Origin: SHVZ01 sp044223515
Lineage (GTDB): Bacteria > Pseudomonadota > Alphaproteobacteria > SHVZ01
Direction: 5' to 3'
NCBI GenBank assembly: GCA_044223515.1
Contig: JBGALV010000007.1
Coordinates: forward strand, 16,012 to 80,011
DNA: 64,000 nucleotides
Shown here: in pieces, positions 24,156-32,756 of the stretch
How the letters are laid out: every line of letters begins with the position of its first letter
How positions within the stretch are numbered: the first letter of the stretch is position 1
Notes under the pieces: generated by a model
The model's database searches: none
The model's input: the letters and a program-made list of their open reading frames with translations, nothing else
Told to the model about the DNA's origin: nothing
Made by a program: the position numbers and the translations under genes

Positions 24156-24992
24156 TCAGGCGAAGTCCAGGGCGACCCCGCACGCATGGGTCGAGGAGAC
24201 CAGGATGCCTCCGGATTCCAGCTCCGTGAACGGCACGCCATTGGCTACCAAAGCTTCCCGTGTGGCGCCCCGGTCCGAGACCTTGAAGCCGAAGCCGACC
24301 GGAACAGGGCGCCTGTAGGCAAGGACCGGGTCGTCGGCGTAGTCGATCGCTGCCTGGCCTGGGGTGATCAGGCGGATCGTCGCCCGGGGGCCGGGCACGT
24401 CCATGCCCCCGGCGCGAGCAACCGGGGCGGTCCCGGTCACCCGTCCATAGGCGGCTGCCGCGGCGGCCGGGTCGTCGACTGCGATCGTCAGGTGCGAGAT
24501 CGCGGTCGCGGCGTTCGGATGGCCCAGATACTCGGGCCGCCACACCAGCTCGGGCGTGTGATGGATGCAGGCGAAGAGGCGGATGCCCTCGACCGCGTCC
24601 GGCTCCAGGTAGGTGAGGGTGAACCGGGCCTGCAGGGCGCCCCCCGGAAGCTCGACCGGCCGGCTGAAGTCCTTGGGCTCGGTCGGATTGAAGCCGACGG
24701 CCTTGAAGGCAGCGTAGGTCGCGGGAATGTCGGCCGAGGTGAAGCAGGCGGCCCACAGGCCCTCGCGCTCGGCGACCGCCGCAGCCCAGGGCTTGTTGAA
24801 GTCGGTCGGTGTCAGGATGCCGAACAGCTCGAAGAAGTCGTCTTCGAACATCACGCAGTGGTTGGCGGTGCCGGTGTTGTCGTGGCGACCGATCGGCGTC
24901 GTCTTGAAGCCGAGCCGACGATACGTTGCCTCCGCCCCGGCGAGGTCGCGGACCAGGATCGCCGTGTGGTCGACGCCCGTGAGGTGGGTCAT
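24156..24992 (-). CDS. VOC family glyoxalase-like protein (copy 2 of tandem pair)
   Basis: The 278-residue protein has two glyoxalase-like halves: an opening THLTGVDHTAILVRDLAGAEATYRRLGF, a central TANHCVMFEDDFFELFGI, and a second half with HLTIAVDDPAAAAAAYGRV. It is clearly paralogous to the next gene upstream (shared GVDHT/GIDHA, NHC, ELPG, PEYLG/PDYLG, DDPVLAYR/GDPVLAYR). The start ATG lies 1 bp after the paralog's stop, so they are co-translated. Function is unknown; relatives are isomerases, lyases or dioxygenases. Confidence 0.85.
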   Translation of the reverse strand: MTHLTGVDHTAILVRDLAGAEATYRRLGFKTTPIGRHDNTGTANHCVMFEDDFFELFGILTPTDFNKPWAAAVAEREGLWAACFTSADIPATYAAFKAVGFNPTEPKDFSRPVELPGGALQARFTLTYLEPDAVEGIRLFACIHHTPELVWRPEYLGHPNAATAISHLTIAVDDPAAAAAAYGRVTGTAPVARAGGMDVPGPRATIRLITPGQAAIDYADDPVLAYRRPVPVGFGFKVSDRGATREALVANGVPFTELESGGILVSSTHACGVALDFA

Positions 24993-24993
24993 C

Positions 24994-25839
24994 TCAGACG
25001 AGGTCGATGACGACGCCGTTGGCACTGGTCGACGGCACCCGCAGTCCGCCATGCGCGGATTCGGTGAACGGGACGTTGCGCGACGACAGGGCCGCCTTCG
25101 CGGCGCGCTTGTCGGAAACCGCGAGGCCGAGCGCCAGCGGGACCGGGGGCCTGTATGCGAGCACCGGGTCGCCGGCGAACTCATCCGCGGCCTGAGATGC
25201 CGAGAGGATGCGGATCTCCGCTTGGCCGGCAGGAACCGCGAAGCCGCCCTTGATCGGCTGCGGCGTCGTGCCGAAGACGCGGCCGTAGGACTTGGCGGCA
25301 CCGTCGGGATCGTCGGCGACGAGCGTCACGTGGGCGAGGGATTTCGCCGCGTTGGCCTGGCCGAGATAGTCCGGCCGCCACACCACGTCGCGGGTGTAGT
25401 GCTGGCAGAGGAAGAGTCGGAGCCCCGGCACCGCGTCGACCTCGAGGTAGAACACCGTGAAGCGCGCCTCGGTGGTGCGGCCCGGAAGCTCGACGGGGCG
25501 GGCGAAGTCGACCGGATCGGTCGGCTTGAAGCCGGCGGCCTTGAGGCGGCCGTGGGCGGCGCGCGCGTCGTCGGTCTGCAGCGCCAGCGCCCACAGACCC
25601 TCGCGGTCCTTCAGCATCACGCGCTGGTCCTCGTTGTAGGGACCGGCTTTCTCGACCGCGAGCACCTCGAAGTAGTCGCGATCGAGCATGATGCAGTGGT
25701 TGATCGTGTCGAGCTTGGTGTGGTGACCCTTCGGCGTCGGCCGGAATCCGAGCCGCGTGTAATTGGCCGCGGCATTGGCGAGGTCGCGGACGACGATGAC
25801 GGCATGGTCGATGCCGGTGATGCCGGTAGGTGAGGTCAC
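24994..25839 (-). CDS. VOC family glyoxalase-like protein (copy 1 of tandem pair)
   Basis: This 281-residue paralog of the preceding entry begins VTSPTGITGIDHAVIVVRDLANA (GTG start) and contains TINHCIMLDRDYFEVLAVE and HVTLVADDPDGAAKSYGRV. Candidate metal ligands are the early His in GIDHAV, the NHC histidine and a Glu in DYFEVL. The pair probably arose by duplication and may form a heterodimer. It is divergent from the esterase-SDR-peptidase operon, across 91 bp. Confidence 0.83.
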   Translation of the reverse strand: MTSPTGITGIDHAVIVVRDLANAAANYTRLGFRPTPKGHHTKLDTINHCIMLDRDYFEVLAVEKAGPYNEDQRVMLKDREGLWALALQTDDARAAHGRLKAAGFKPTDPVDFARPVELPGRTTEARFTVFYLEVDAVPGLRLFLCQHYTRDVVWRPDYLGQANAAKSLAHVTLVADDPDGAAKSYGRVFGTTPQPIKGGFAVPAGQAEIRILSASQAADEFAGDPVLAYRPPVPLALGLAVSDKRAAKAALSSRNVPFTESAHGGLRVPSTSANGVVIDLV

Positions 25840-25930
25840 GGGCGTGTCTCGCAGAAACGTGGAAGCGATTGCGGCGGGAGCCGACGGCCGGGTACCGTAT
25901 CGGCTCCCGCCCCAACCGTCGAATCCAACA

Positions 25931-26890
25931 ATGACCGCCAAAGCCAACACCGACGCCGCTCCCTTCGTGCATCCCGAGATGGCGAAGATCATCGCCTGGT
26001 ATGCGAGCCTCGGGCTTCCCGACACCACGAAGATCCCGCTCGCCGAGGCACGGCCGCTGACCAACCGCGTTGCCAGCCACTGGAACTGGCCGAAGCCGGA
26101 CATGGAGGTTGTCGACCTCTACGTCCCAGGCCCGACGAAAGGTTTGAAGGCGCGGCTCTACCGGCCGAAGGCAGGCAAGCTTCCGGTCGTCCTCTACCTG
26201 CATGGCGGCGGCTGGGTGTTCTGCGATCTCGACACCCACGACCGGCTCTGCCGGATGCTGGCGGTCGAGAGCGGCTGCGCGGTTCTCAGCCTCGACTATC
26301 GCCTTGCGCCCGAGCATCCGTTCCCGGCGGCCCATGACGACGCGATGGCGGCGGTGTCGTGGATCCGCTCGGAAGGACCGTCGCGCGGCCTCGACGCCGA
26401 TCGCATCCTCGCCGCCGGCGACTCCGCCGGCGCCAACCTGGCGCTCGGGCTTCTGGTGGGACTTCGCGACGGCGGCCACAAGCAGATCCAGGGCGGCGCG
26501 ATCTTCTACGGCTGCCTCGAGCCCAACCACGAGACCGCCAGCCACAAGGCGCTCGGCTCGGGTGCCTACAATCTCTCGACCGAGCGGATGAAGTTCTTCT
26601 GGAAGGCCTGGCTCGGCGGCAATCCCGCCGCGCCCGACAAGCGTGCGGCACCGCTGCTCGCCGACATGAAGGGCATGCCGCGGATGTATCTCAATGCCGC
26701 CGCGCTCGACCCGCTGCTCGACGACTCGATCAAGCTCGCCGAGAAGCTGAAGGCATCGGGCGTACCGCACAAGTTCGACCTCTACGAGGGCGTCATCCAC
26801 GGCTTCCTCAACATGAGCCGCGAGCTCGAGATCGGCCGGAAGGCGATCGCGGACGCCGGCAAGGCGATCAAGGAGATCCTCTCGGCGTGA
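25931..26890 (+). CDS. Alpha/beta hydrolase, hormone-sensitive lipase family
   Basis: The 319-residue esterase has the HSL hallmarks HGGGWVF (oxyanion hole), YRLAPEHPFPAA, GDSAGANLALG (nucleophile Ser), DPLLDD (Asp) and IHGFLNM (His). These cytoplasmic enzymes hydrolyse short-chain esters. ATG 25931 is chosen; the open frame extends upstream, but into the divergent promoter region without family similarity. The stop overlaps the SDR gene's GTG by 4 bp, so this is the first gene of a four-gene operon. Confidence 0.92.
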   Translation: MTAKANTDAAPFVHPEMAKIIAWYASLGLPDTTKIPLAEARPLTNRVASHWNWPKPDMEVVDLYVPGPTKGLKARLYRPKAGKLPVVLYLHGGGWVFCDLDTHDRLCRMLAVESGCAVLSLDYRLAPEHPFPAAHDDAMAAVSWIRSEGPSRGLDADRILAAGDSAGANLALGLLVGLRDGGHKQIQGGAIFYGCLEPNHETASHKALGSGAYNLSTERMKFFWKAWLGGNPAAPDKRAAPLLADMKGMPRMYLNAAALDPLLDDSIKLAEKLKASGVPHKFDLYEGVIHGFLNMSRELEIGRKAIADAGKAIKEILSA

Positions 26891-27657
26891 GGCTCTTCGA
26901 TCTCAAGGGCAAGGTCGCCGTCGTCACCGGCGGCAGCAAGGGCATCGGCCGGGCGATCTGCCTGGCGATGGCCGAGCACGGCGCTGCCGTCGTCGTCTCC
27001 TCGCGCAAGCTCGACGCCTGCGAGGAGGTAGTGAAGGAGATCCAGGCCAAGGGCGGTAGGGCCAAGGCGATCGCCTGCAACATCGGCTATCGCGAGCAGG
27101 TCGAGGCGCTGGTGAATGGTGCCCGCGCCGCTTTCGGCAAGATCGACGTCATGGTCTGCAACGCGGCGATCAACCCGCATGCGGGGCCGCTGTCGGAGGT
27201 CACTGACGCGCTGTTCGACAAGGTGATAGCGAGCAACGTCCGCTCGAACCTCTGGCTCGCCAACCTGACGATCCCGGAGATGGCCGACCGCAAGGACGGC
27301 GTCGTCATCATCGTCTCTTCGATCGCCGGACTGCGCGGCGCCGGCAGCATCGGCCTCTACGGCATCTCGAAGGCCGCCGACTTCCAGCTCGGTCGCCAGC
27401 TTGCGACCGAGTGGGGTCCGAGCAACATCCGTGTCAACTGCATCGCGCCTGGACTCGTGCGCACCGACTTCGCGCGATACCTCTGGGAGAACCCGGAGCT
27501 CTACGAGAAGGCGGTCACCGGATATCCGCTCCGCCGCATCGGCGAGCCCGACGACATTGCCGGCATCGCGGTGTTCCTGGCGAGCCCAGCCGGCAACTTC
27601 GTCACCGGCCAGGTCATCGTCGCCGACGGCGGCGCCACCACCACTTCCTGGCGCTAA
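26887..27657 (+). CDS. SDR family NAD(P)-dependent oxidoreductase
   Basis: The 256-residue classical short-chain dehydrogenase has TGGSKGIGRA (cofactor loop), CNAAINP (NNAG-like), SSIAGLRG with catalytic Ser, YGISKAAD (YxxxK), RVNCIAPGLVRTDF and the C-terminal GQVIVADGG. SSRK after beta-2 favours NADP(H). GTG 26887 overlaps the esterase stop (GTGA). The substrate could be an alcohol released by the esterase, by context only. Confidence 0.92.
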   Translation: MRLFDLKGKVAVVTGGSKGIGRAICLAMAEHGAAVVVSSRKLDACEEVVKEIQAKGGRAKAIACNIGYREQVEALVNGARAAFGKIDVMVCNAAINPHAGPLSEVTDALFDKVIASNVRSNLWLANLTIPEMADRKDGVVIIVSSIAGLRGAGSIGLYGISKAADFQLGRQLATEWGPSNIRVNCIAPGLVRTDFARYLWENPELYEKAVTGYPLRRIGEPDDIAGIAVFLASPAGNFVTGQVIVADGGATTTSWR

Positions 27658-27683
27658 CTCCTCACCTACAGGACCGATCTAAG

Positions 27684-28664
27684 ATGCTGGAACGCCAACC
27701 GCTGTTTCCCGAGGCAGAGCCGCGCGAGACCGGCAAGCTCGCGGTCGACAACCGACATACGCTCCACTACGAGCGCGTCGGCAATCCCAAAGGCGTGCCG
27801 GCGCTATTCCTGCACGGCGGCCCCGGTGGCGGCATCCGTCCCGCCAACCGCCGCACCTACGATCCGTCGTTCTTCGACGTGACGCTGTTCGACCAGCGCG
27901 GCTGCGGCCGCTCGACGCCGCTTGCCGAGCTCGAAGGCAACAACACCGAGAACCTGATCGAGGACATCGAGAAGCTCCGCAAGCATCTCGGCATCGAGAA
28001 GTGGCTGGTGACCGGCGGCTCCTGGGGCAGCTTCCTGTCGCTGGCCTATGCCGAACGGTACCCGGAGCGCTGCCTGGGATTGATCGTCCGCGGCATCTTC
28101 ACCGGCGGCGATGACGAGATCCACTGGTGGTACTACGGCATCCGCAACCTGTTTCCGGAAGCCTGGGAAGCGTTCGCGAACTTCCTTCCGCCGGAGGAGC
28201 GGGGCGACCTGCTCGGCGCCTACTACCGCCGCGTCACCTCCGACGATCCGAAGGTCAACTTCCCGGCGGCGCTGGCGCTCAGGACCTATTCCGGCTGGAC
28301 GCAGTCCTTCCGCGCCACCGAGGAGACGGTGAAGGCGCTGCTGGCGCCGGAGATGTGCGTGCCGCTGGCGCGCTTCTTCACGCATTTCTGCGTCAACCGT
28401 TTCTTCATGAAGCCGGGCCAGCTGATCGAGAACATCGGCCGGATCCGTCACCTGCCGGGCATCATCGTGCAGGGGCGCTACGACGTCGTGACCCGGGCCG
28501 AGATCGCTTACAAGCTGAAGAAGGCGTGGCCCGAGGCCGAGCTGCAGATCGTCATCGAAGCCGGCCACAACTCGACCGAGCCGGTGCTGGCGGAATCGCT
28601 GACCGCCGCCTGCGAGCGGATGAAGCAGCGGCTCCAGGCCTCCGGCGTGAAGCCGCGCGCATGA
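27684..28664 (+). CDS. Proline iminopeptidase (first of tandem pair)
   Basis: The 326-residue alpha/beta hydrolase of family S33 has HGGPGGGIRPANRR (oxyanion region), FDQRGCGRS, GGSWGSFLSLAYA (nucleophile Ser), GRYDVVTRAEIAYKL (Asp) and EAGHNSTEP (His). Such enzymes remove N-terminal proline from peptides in the cytoplasm. Its stop overlaps the next gene's start by ATGA, and the next gene is a close paralog. Confidence 0.92.
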   Translation: MLERQPLFPEAEPRETGKLAVDNRHTLHYERVGNPKGVPALFLHGGPGGGIRPANRRTYDPSFFDVTLFDQRGCGRSTPLAELEGNNTENLIEDIEKLRKHLGIEKWLVTGGSWGSFLSLAYAERYPERCLGLIVRGIFTGGDDEIHWWYYGIRNLFPEAWEAFANFLPPEERGDLLGAYYRRVTSDDPKVNFPAALALRTYSGWTQSFRATEETVKALLAPEMCVPLARFFTHFCVNRFFMKPGQLIENIGRIRHLPGIIVQGRYDVVTRAEIAYKLKKAWPEAELQIVIEAGHNSTEPVLAESLTAACERMKQRLQASGVKPRA

Positions 28665-29650
28665 CGAGCCATCTCGACCCGCATCCACTCTATCCCGAGC
28701 TTGAGCCGCATGCCTCGGGCATGCTTAAGGTCGACGGGACGCACTCGCTCGCCTGGTGGCGCCTCGGCAATCCGAAGGGGGTGCCGGTCGTCTTCCTGCA
28801 TGGTGGGCCTGGGGGCACGACGCGGCCGTTCTATCGGCGCTTCTACGATCCGGCCTATTACGACATCTGCATGTTCGACCAGCGCGGCGCCGGCGAGTCG
28901 AAGCCGAATGCCGAGCTCAAGGACAACACGACCTGGCACCTGGTCGACGACATCGAGAAGCTGAGAAAGCATTGCGGTGTCGAGAAGTGGCTGGTCAGCG
29001 GCGGTTCGTGGGGCTCGACGCTGTCGATGGTCTATGCGATCGCCCACCCCGATCGTTGCCTCGGGCTCGTGATGAGCGGCATCACCTTGAGCGAGCCCGA
29101 GAACATCCGCTTCTGGTTCCACGGCATCGGCAACATCTTCCCCGACGCCTGGGACGAGTTCGCGAACTTCATCCCGGAAGCTGAGCGGCATGACCTGCTG
29201 AAGGCCTACCACAAGCGGGTGATCGATCCCGATCCGAAGGTGAACCTGCCGGCGGCCGTGGCACTTCGCACGTTCTCGGGAAGGACGCAGTCCTTCGATG
29301 CGAAACCGGAGATGGTGAACGCGTTGCTGTCGCCGGAGCTCTGCGTGCCGCTGGCACGGTTCTTCACGCATTACGTGACGCAGGACTCGTTCCTGAAGCC
29401 GAACCACATCCTCGACAACTTGGGCAAGATCCGGCACCTGCCCTGCATCCTGGTGCAGGGCCGCTACGACGTGGTGACGCGGCCGCTCCTTGCGTGGCGT
29501 CTCAATCAGGCCTGGCCGGAATCGGAGCTGTTCTTCGTGAACTCGGCTGGCCACAACACCACGGAATCGCCGATGGCCGAGACCATGTGCGCGGCCTTCG
29601 AGCGCATGAAGGGCCGGCTGTCGGGGCTGGGCCTCAAGCCGAAGGCATGA
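28661..29650 (+). CDS. Proline iminopeptidase (second of tandem pair)
   Basis: The 329-residue S33 peptidase keeps all catalytic motifs: HGGPGGTTRPFYRR, FDQRGAGES, GGSWGSTLSMVYA, GRYDVVTRPLLAW and SAGHNTTES. It aligns along its whole length with the preceding gene (e.g. DIEKLRKH, VEKWLVSGGSWGS, VPLARFFTH, ILDNLGKIRHLP), so the pair is a tandem duplication that has diverged. It ends the operon; a strong hairpin follows 5 bp downstream. Confidence 0.92.
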   Translation: MTSHLDPHPLYPELEPHASGMLKVDGTHSLAWWRLGNPKGVPVVFLHGGPGGTTRPFYRRFYDPAYYDICMFDQRGAGESKPNAELKDNTTWHLVDDIEKLRKHCGVEKWLVSGGSWGSTLSMVYAIAHPDRCLGLVMSGITLSEPENIRFWFHGIGNIFPDAWDEFANFIPEAERHDLLKAYHKRVIDPDPKVNLPAAVALRTFSGRTQSFDAKPEMVNALLSPELCVPLARFFTHYVTQDSFLKPNHILDNLGKIRHLPCILVQGRYDVVTRPLLAWRLNQAWPESELFFVNSAGHNTTESPMAETMCAAFERMKGRLSGLGLKPKA

Positions 29651-29654
29651 AGAA

Positions 29655-29680
29655 AGCCCTCTCCCTGAAGGGAGAGGGCT
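29655..29680 (+). terminator. Bidirectional hairpin between proline iminopeptidase and ahpD genes
   Basis: A perfect 11-bp stem (AGCCCTCTCCC/GGGAGAGGGCT) with a 4-nt loop begins 5 bp after the plus-strand stop and 18 bp before the convergent ahpD stop. It can serve transcripts from both sides. The T-tract is short. Confidence 0.65.
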
Positions 29681-29697
29681 CCTTCTCGCGACGCTAT

Positions 29698-30249
29698 CTA
29701 GGCTGCGGCCTTGAGCTGGCCCGCCATCGCGTCCTCGCCGCCGATCGTGGCGGCGACGGCATGGACGGTGGCTGCAATGCGGACCGCGGCCTGGATCACG
29801 TCGGCAGTGACGCCGTGCTCGCGAAGCACCTTCTCATGTGAGTCGATGCACATGCCGCAGCCGTTGACGGCCGAGACCGCGATCGACCACAGCTCGAAGT
29901 CGACCTTGTCGACGCCGGGCTTCGCCAACGCGTTCATCCGAAGCTTCGCCGGCAGCGTCTTGTAGTCCGGCGCCGACGAGAGGTGGACGAAGCGGTAGTA
30001 GATGTTGGTCATCGCCATGATGGCCGCCGCCGTCTTCGCCGCCTCGAACGCCTCGGCCGAGAGCTTCGGTGAGAACTCGGCGGTGATCGCCTGGATCACC
30101 TCCGCGTTGCGGGACGCGATCGCCGAGGCGATGAACGCGCCCGCCCGCTGCTGCTCGGTCAGGGCCGCTTCCGTGCCCAAGGACGAGAGGTTGAGCCTCA
30201 GGTCCTTGGCATAGTCGGGAAGCCGCGACTTCAGGGTTTCGATGGTCAT
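29698..30249 (-). CDS. ahpD: Alkyl hydroperoxide reductase-associated protein AhpD
   Basis: The 183-residue carboxymuconolactone decarboxylase-fold protein has the AhpD active site CGMCIDSHEKVLREHGV: two Cys three apart and His. AhpD reduces the peroxiredoxin AhpC with electrons from a dihydrolipoamide system. Length and the surrounding motif match the family. It lies 4 bp downstream of ahpC in the same operon. Confidence 0.94.
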   Translation of the reverse strand: MTIETLKSRLPDYAKDLRLNLSSLGTEAALTEQQRAGAFIASAIASRNAEVIQAITAEFSPKLSAEAFEAAKTAAAIMAMTNIYYRFVHLSSAPDYKTLPAKLRMNALAKPGVDKVDFELWSIAVSAVNGCGMCIDSHEKVLREHGVTADVIQAAVRIAATVHAVAATIGGEDAMAGQLKAAA

Positions 30250-30253
30250 GGTC

Positions 30254-30793
30254 TTAGGCCGCCTTCAGGACGTCTTCGCCCTTCTGCCAGTTGCAGGGGC
30301 AGAGCTCGTCGGTCTGGAGCGCGTCGAGGACGCGGAGAACCTCGGCCGGGTTGCGGCCGACGGAGAGGTCGTTGACCGAGACGAAGCGGATCACGCCTTC
30401 CGGATCGACGACGAAGGTCGCGCGGAGAGCCACACCCTCGTTCTTGTCGAGGATGCCGAGGGTCTGCGACAGCTCGCGCTTGATGTCGGCGAGCATCGGG
30501 AACGGCAGGTCCTTGAGGTCGGCGTGGTTGTTGCGCCAGGCCAGGTGCACGAACTCGGAGTCGGTCGAGACGCCGTAGACCACCGCGTCGCGGTCCTTGA
30601 ACTCGCCCGCGAGCTTGCCGAACGCGGCGATCTCGGTCGGGCAGACGAAGGTGAAGTCCTTCGGCCAGAAGAAGACGATCTTCCACTTGCCGGCATCGCT
30701 CTTCTCGGTGAAGTCCGCGAAGGCGGTCTTGATGTCGCGGGACACGACGCCCTTGAGGGCGAAGGAGGGGAAGGTGTCGCCGACGGTCAGCAT
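30254..30793 (-). CDS. ahpC: Alkyl hydroperoxide reductase AhpC (2-Cys peroxiredoxin)
   Basis: The 179-residue peroxiredoxin has the peroxidatic Cys in DFTFVCPTEI and resolving Cys near the end in DELCPCNW, the extra Cys being typical of AhpC paired with AhpD. It reduces hydrogen peroxide and organic peroxides in the cytoplasm. AAGGAGC lies just upstream of the ATG. It is divergent from oxyR, whose product very likely activates it. Confidence 0.95.
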   Translation of the reverse strand: MLTVGDTFPSFALKGVVSRDIKTAFADFTEKSDAGKWKIVFFWPKDFTFVCPTEIAAFGKLAGEFKDRDAVVYGVSTDSEFVHLAWRNNHADLKDLPFPMLADIKRELSQTLGILDKNEGVALRATFVVDPEGVIRFVSVNDLSVGRNPAEVLRVLDALQTDELCPCNWQKGEDVLKAA

Positions 30794-30835
30794 GGGGAGC
30801 TCCTTGGTGTTCAGTTGCGAATTGGAATGGATCGA

Positions 30836-30864
30836 ATATGTGAGTTGTGTCTTGATCGGTCCAA
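30836..30864 (-). promoter_or_regulatory. Candidate ahpC promoter in the oxyR-ahpC intergenic region
   Basis: On the minus strand, TTGGAC (30864-30859) and ACATAT (30841-30836) are separated by 17 bp, placing transcription about 35-40 bp before ahpC. Repeats of GATCG flank the -35 region and may be part of an OxyR site, but the canonical ATAG-N7-CTAT pattern is not clearly present. Confidence 0.5.
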
Positions 30865-30898
30865 TGAGTTATCCCACATGGTATGATCGGAAAATTCG

Positions 30899-31843
30899 AT
30901 GATACGCCAGCCGACCCTCCGCCAGCTCCATTACCTCGATGCCCTTGCTCGGGCGCGCAATTTCGGCCGTGCGGCCGAGGCGGCGAACGTCACCCAGTCG
31001 ACCTTGAGCGCGGCGATCAAGGACCTGGAGGCGACGCTCGGCGTGGCCCTAGTCGACCGCGGCACTCGCCGCGTGGTGTTCACGCCCGCCGGCGAAGAGG
31101 TGCTGAGGCGAGGCCGAGCGCTGCTCGAGGCGGCCGATGACCTCGTCGCTGCCGCTTCGGCGGCGCGGGCGCCGCTCTCGGGGCTGCTCAGGCTCGGCGT
31201 GATCCCGACGATCGGGCCGTTCCTGCTGCCGCGCATCCTGCCGGGCCTGAGGCGCGCCTTCCCGAAGTTGAAGCTGGTGCTGGTCGAGGACCAGACCGCG
31301 CGGATCGTCGACCAGCTGGAGTCGGGGGCGCTCGACGTGCTCCTGCTGGCGCTGCCCTGCGACTGCGGCCCAGCCGAGACCTTCGACCTGTTCGAGGACG
31401 AGTTCCTTGCGACCCTGCCGAAGGATCACAGGCTCGCGGCTCTGGACGCGGTGCCGCCCGCGCGTCTCGCCGACGAGCCTTTGCTCCTGCTGCAGGAAGG
31501 CCATTGCCTCCGCGGCCACGCGCTCTCGGTCTGCAACTTCACCGATCCGGCGTTGGGCCCGGCGGTCGAGGCGACCAGCCTGCACACGCTGGCGCAGATG
31601 GTCGACGGCGGACTCGGCGTCACCCTGCTGCCGAAGATGGCGGTCGATGCCGGCATCGTGCGCGGCACGAACCTGGTCACGCGGCCGCTCGACGCCGATC
31701 CGCGCTCGCGCACGATCGGCCTCGCCTGGCGGCGCGGCACCGGCCGGCGCGAGGACTTCCTGCTTCTGGGAAAGACGATCGCCGAGCTTCAGCGCGCGAA
31801 GAGCGGGCCCAAAAGCCGGAACAGCGCCCTCAAGGTCCAGTAG
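30899..31843 (+). CDS. oxyR: Hydrogen peroxide-sensing LysR regulator OxyR
   Basis: The 314-residue LysR protein has an N-terminal HTH (LRQLHYLDALARARNFGRAAEAANVTQSTLSAAIKDLE). The effector domain carries the OxyR redox pair, Cys in EGHCLRGHALSVC, spaced as in E. coli Cys199/Cys208. Peroxide oxidises the pair and turns the protein into an activator. It is divergent from ahpC-ahpD, the standard OxyR target, with a 105-bp shared promoter region. Confidence 0.94.
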   Translation: MIRQPTLRQLHYLDALARARNFGRAAEAANVTQSTLSAAIKDLEATLGVALVDRGTRRVVFTPAGEEVLRRGRALLEAADDLVAAASAARAPLSGLLRLGVIPTIGPFLLPRILPGLRRAFPKLKLVLVEDQTARIVDQLESGALDVLLLALPCDCGPAETFDLFEDEFLATLPKDHRLAALDAVPPARLADEPLLLLQEGHCLRGHALSVCNFTDPALGPAVEATSLHTLAQMVDGGLGVTLLPKMAVDAGIVRGTNLVTRPLDADPRSRTIGLAWRRGTGRREDFLLLGKTIAELQRAKSGPKSRNSALKVQ

Positions 31844-32034
31844 CCGGCGAGCCCGCCGAGGGCGAGCGCAGCCATGCCGAGCCCGTAGCGCGCCCACGGC
31901 ATCGTCTCGGCCCAGGGCTGATGATGGCTCCAGCGGTCGACGACGCGTGAGCAGGCGTAGCCGATGGTCGGAGCGAGCAGAAACGAGAAGAAGCGGGCAA
32001 CCTTGAAGTAGCGCCCGCCCGCAGCCTCGCTAAT
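31789..32034 (-). CDS. Small membrane protein, start codon unclear
   Basis: An open frame on the minus strand ends with TGA at 31789-31791 inside the 3' end of oxyR. It encodes a protein-like sequence: FKVARFFSFLLAPTIGYACS, a polar middle (RVVDRWSHHQPWAETMPWARYG), and a second hydrophobic stretch MAALALGGLAGYWTLRALF. No ATG, GTG or TTG opens it; the first usable codon is ATT at 32034, overlapping the stop of the upstream gene. Either it uses a rare start coupled to that gene, or the 5' end was lost. It is too short to have been called by standard start rules. Confidence 0.4.
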   Translation of the reverse strand: MSEAAGGRYFKVARFFSFLLAPTIGYACSRVVDRWSHHQPWAETMPWARYGLGMAALALGGLAGYWTLRALFRLLGPLFAR

Positions 32035-32266
32035 GGCGGGTCTTCCGCTGGGCGACGCGGCGTTCGACCTCGGCCAGGATCTCGGCCTTCTGGCGCGCGT
32101 TGCCGGACATCGCCTGCTGGAACAGGCGGACAGCCTCGCTCGGCTTCGACGGGAGTCCCAGATGCGCGCGCGCCATGCGCTCGGCCGAATCCAGCAGGTC
32201 CGGGTCCATCTTCCGACGGAGTTCGGCGATCTGCTTCAGGATCTGCTCGCGAGGCTTGGTTGCCAT
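32030..32266 (-). CDS. Small hypothetical protein
   Basis: The 78-residue, highly charged, helical protein starts MATKPREQILKQIAELRRKM and ends RRVAQRKTRH. Heptad-like spacing suggests a coiled coil. No family is recognised. I chose the internal ATG 32266, because the longer frame to 32350 adds a Pro/Cys-rich stretch unlike the rest. It overlaps the possible small membrane-protein ORF downstream. Confidence 0.6.
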   Translation of the reverse strand: MATKPREQILKQIAELRRKMDPDLLDSAERMARAHLGLPSKPSEAVRLFQQAMSGNARQKAEILAEVERRVAQRKTRH

Positions 32267-32336
32267 GATGGCGCCGAGGAGAGCACAGGCCACCCCAGGG
32301 ACGCAAGGCGAGGGGGGTGATAAGCTCGTGCCCAGC

Positions 32337-32756
32337 ATGAAGTGCTGCATCTGCGACGGGCGGGCGGTCGCCAGTTTCGGTGTCGAACCGGATGCCGTCG
32401 CCCGCTATCCCGAGGCCAAGCGCACCTATTACGCCTATGGCGACCACGAAAGGCTGCTGGTCTTCTGCGCGCCGCACTTCGAATCGGCGGCGCTCGGGTG
32501 GCCGGGCCTGATCGGCTATCCGGTGCAGCCCGTGCACCGTTTCGCCGCCGAGGGCTGGGCCGTGATCGAGCAGGTGCGAAAGCGCCTACAGGACCCGGCG
32601 GTGAGGCTGAAGGTCATGCTGCTCTGGCGCCAGGCCTCGCGCCGCTGGGGCCTCTCGCCGCAGGAGGCCCGCAAGCGCGCCAAGCGGTACCCGATCACCC
32701 GCCGGCGGATCGAGCTGATCCGCCAGCTGATGGCGGTCCAGCGCGGCACCCCTTGA
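32337..32756 (+). CDS. Hypothetical protein with N-terminal Cys-rich motif
   Basis: The 139-residue protein starts MKCCICDGRAVASFG, reminiscent of half of a zinc ribbon. A later Cys/His pair (VFCAPHFE) could complete a metal site. The C-terminal half is basic and helical (EARKRAKRYPITRRRIELIRQLM). Function is unknown. GTG 32328, with AGGGGGG 10 nt upstream, is an equally good start and would add three residues. Confidence 0.65.
   Translation: MKCCICDGRAVASFGVEPDAVARYPEAKRTYYAYGDHERLLVFCAPHFESAALGWPGLIGYPVQPVHRFAAEGWAVIEQVRKRLQDPAVRLKVMLLWRQASRRWGLSPQEARKRAKRYPITRRRIELIRQLMAVQRGTP

Noticed and set aside
30836..30898. Canonical OxyR operator
   Set aside because: GATCG repeats are present but the ATAG-N7-CTAT spacing pattern cannot be fitted convincingly.
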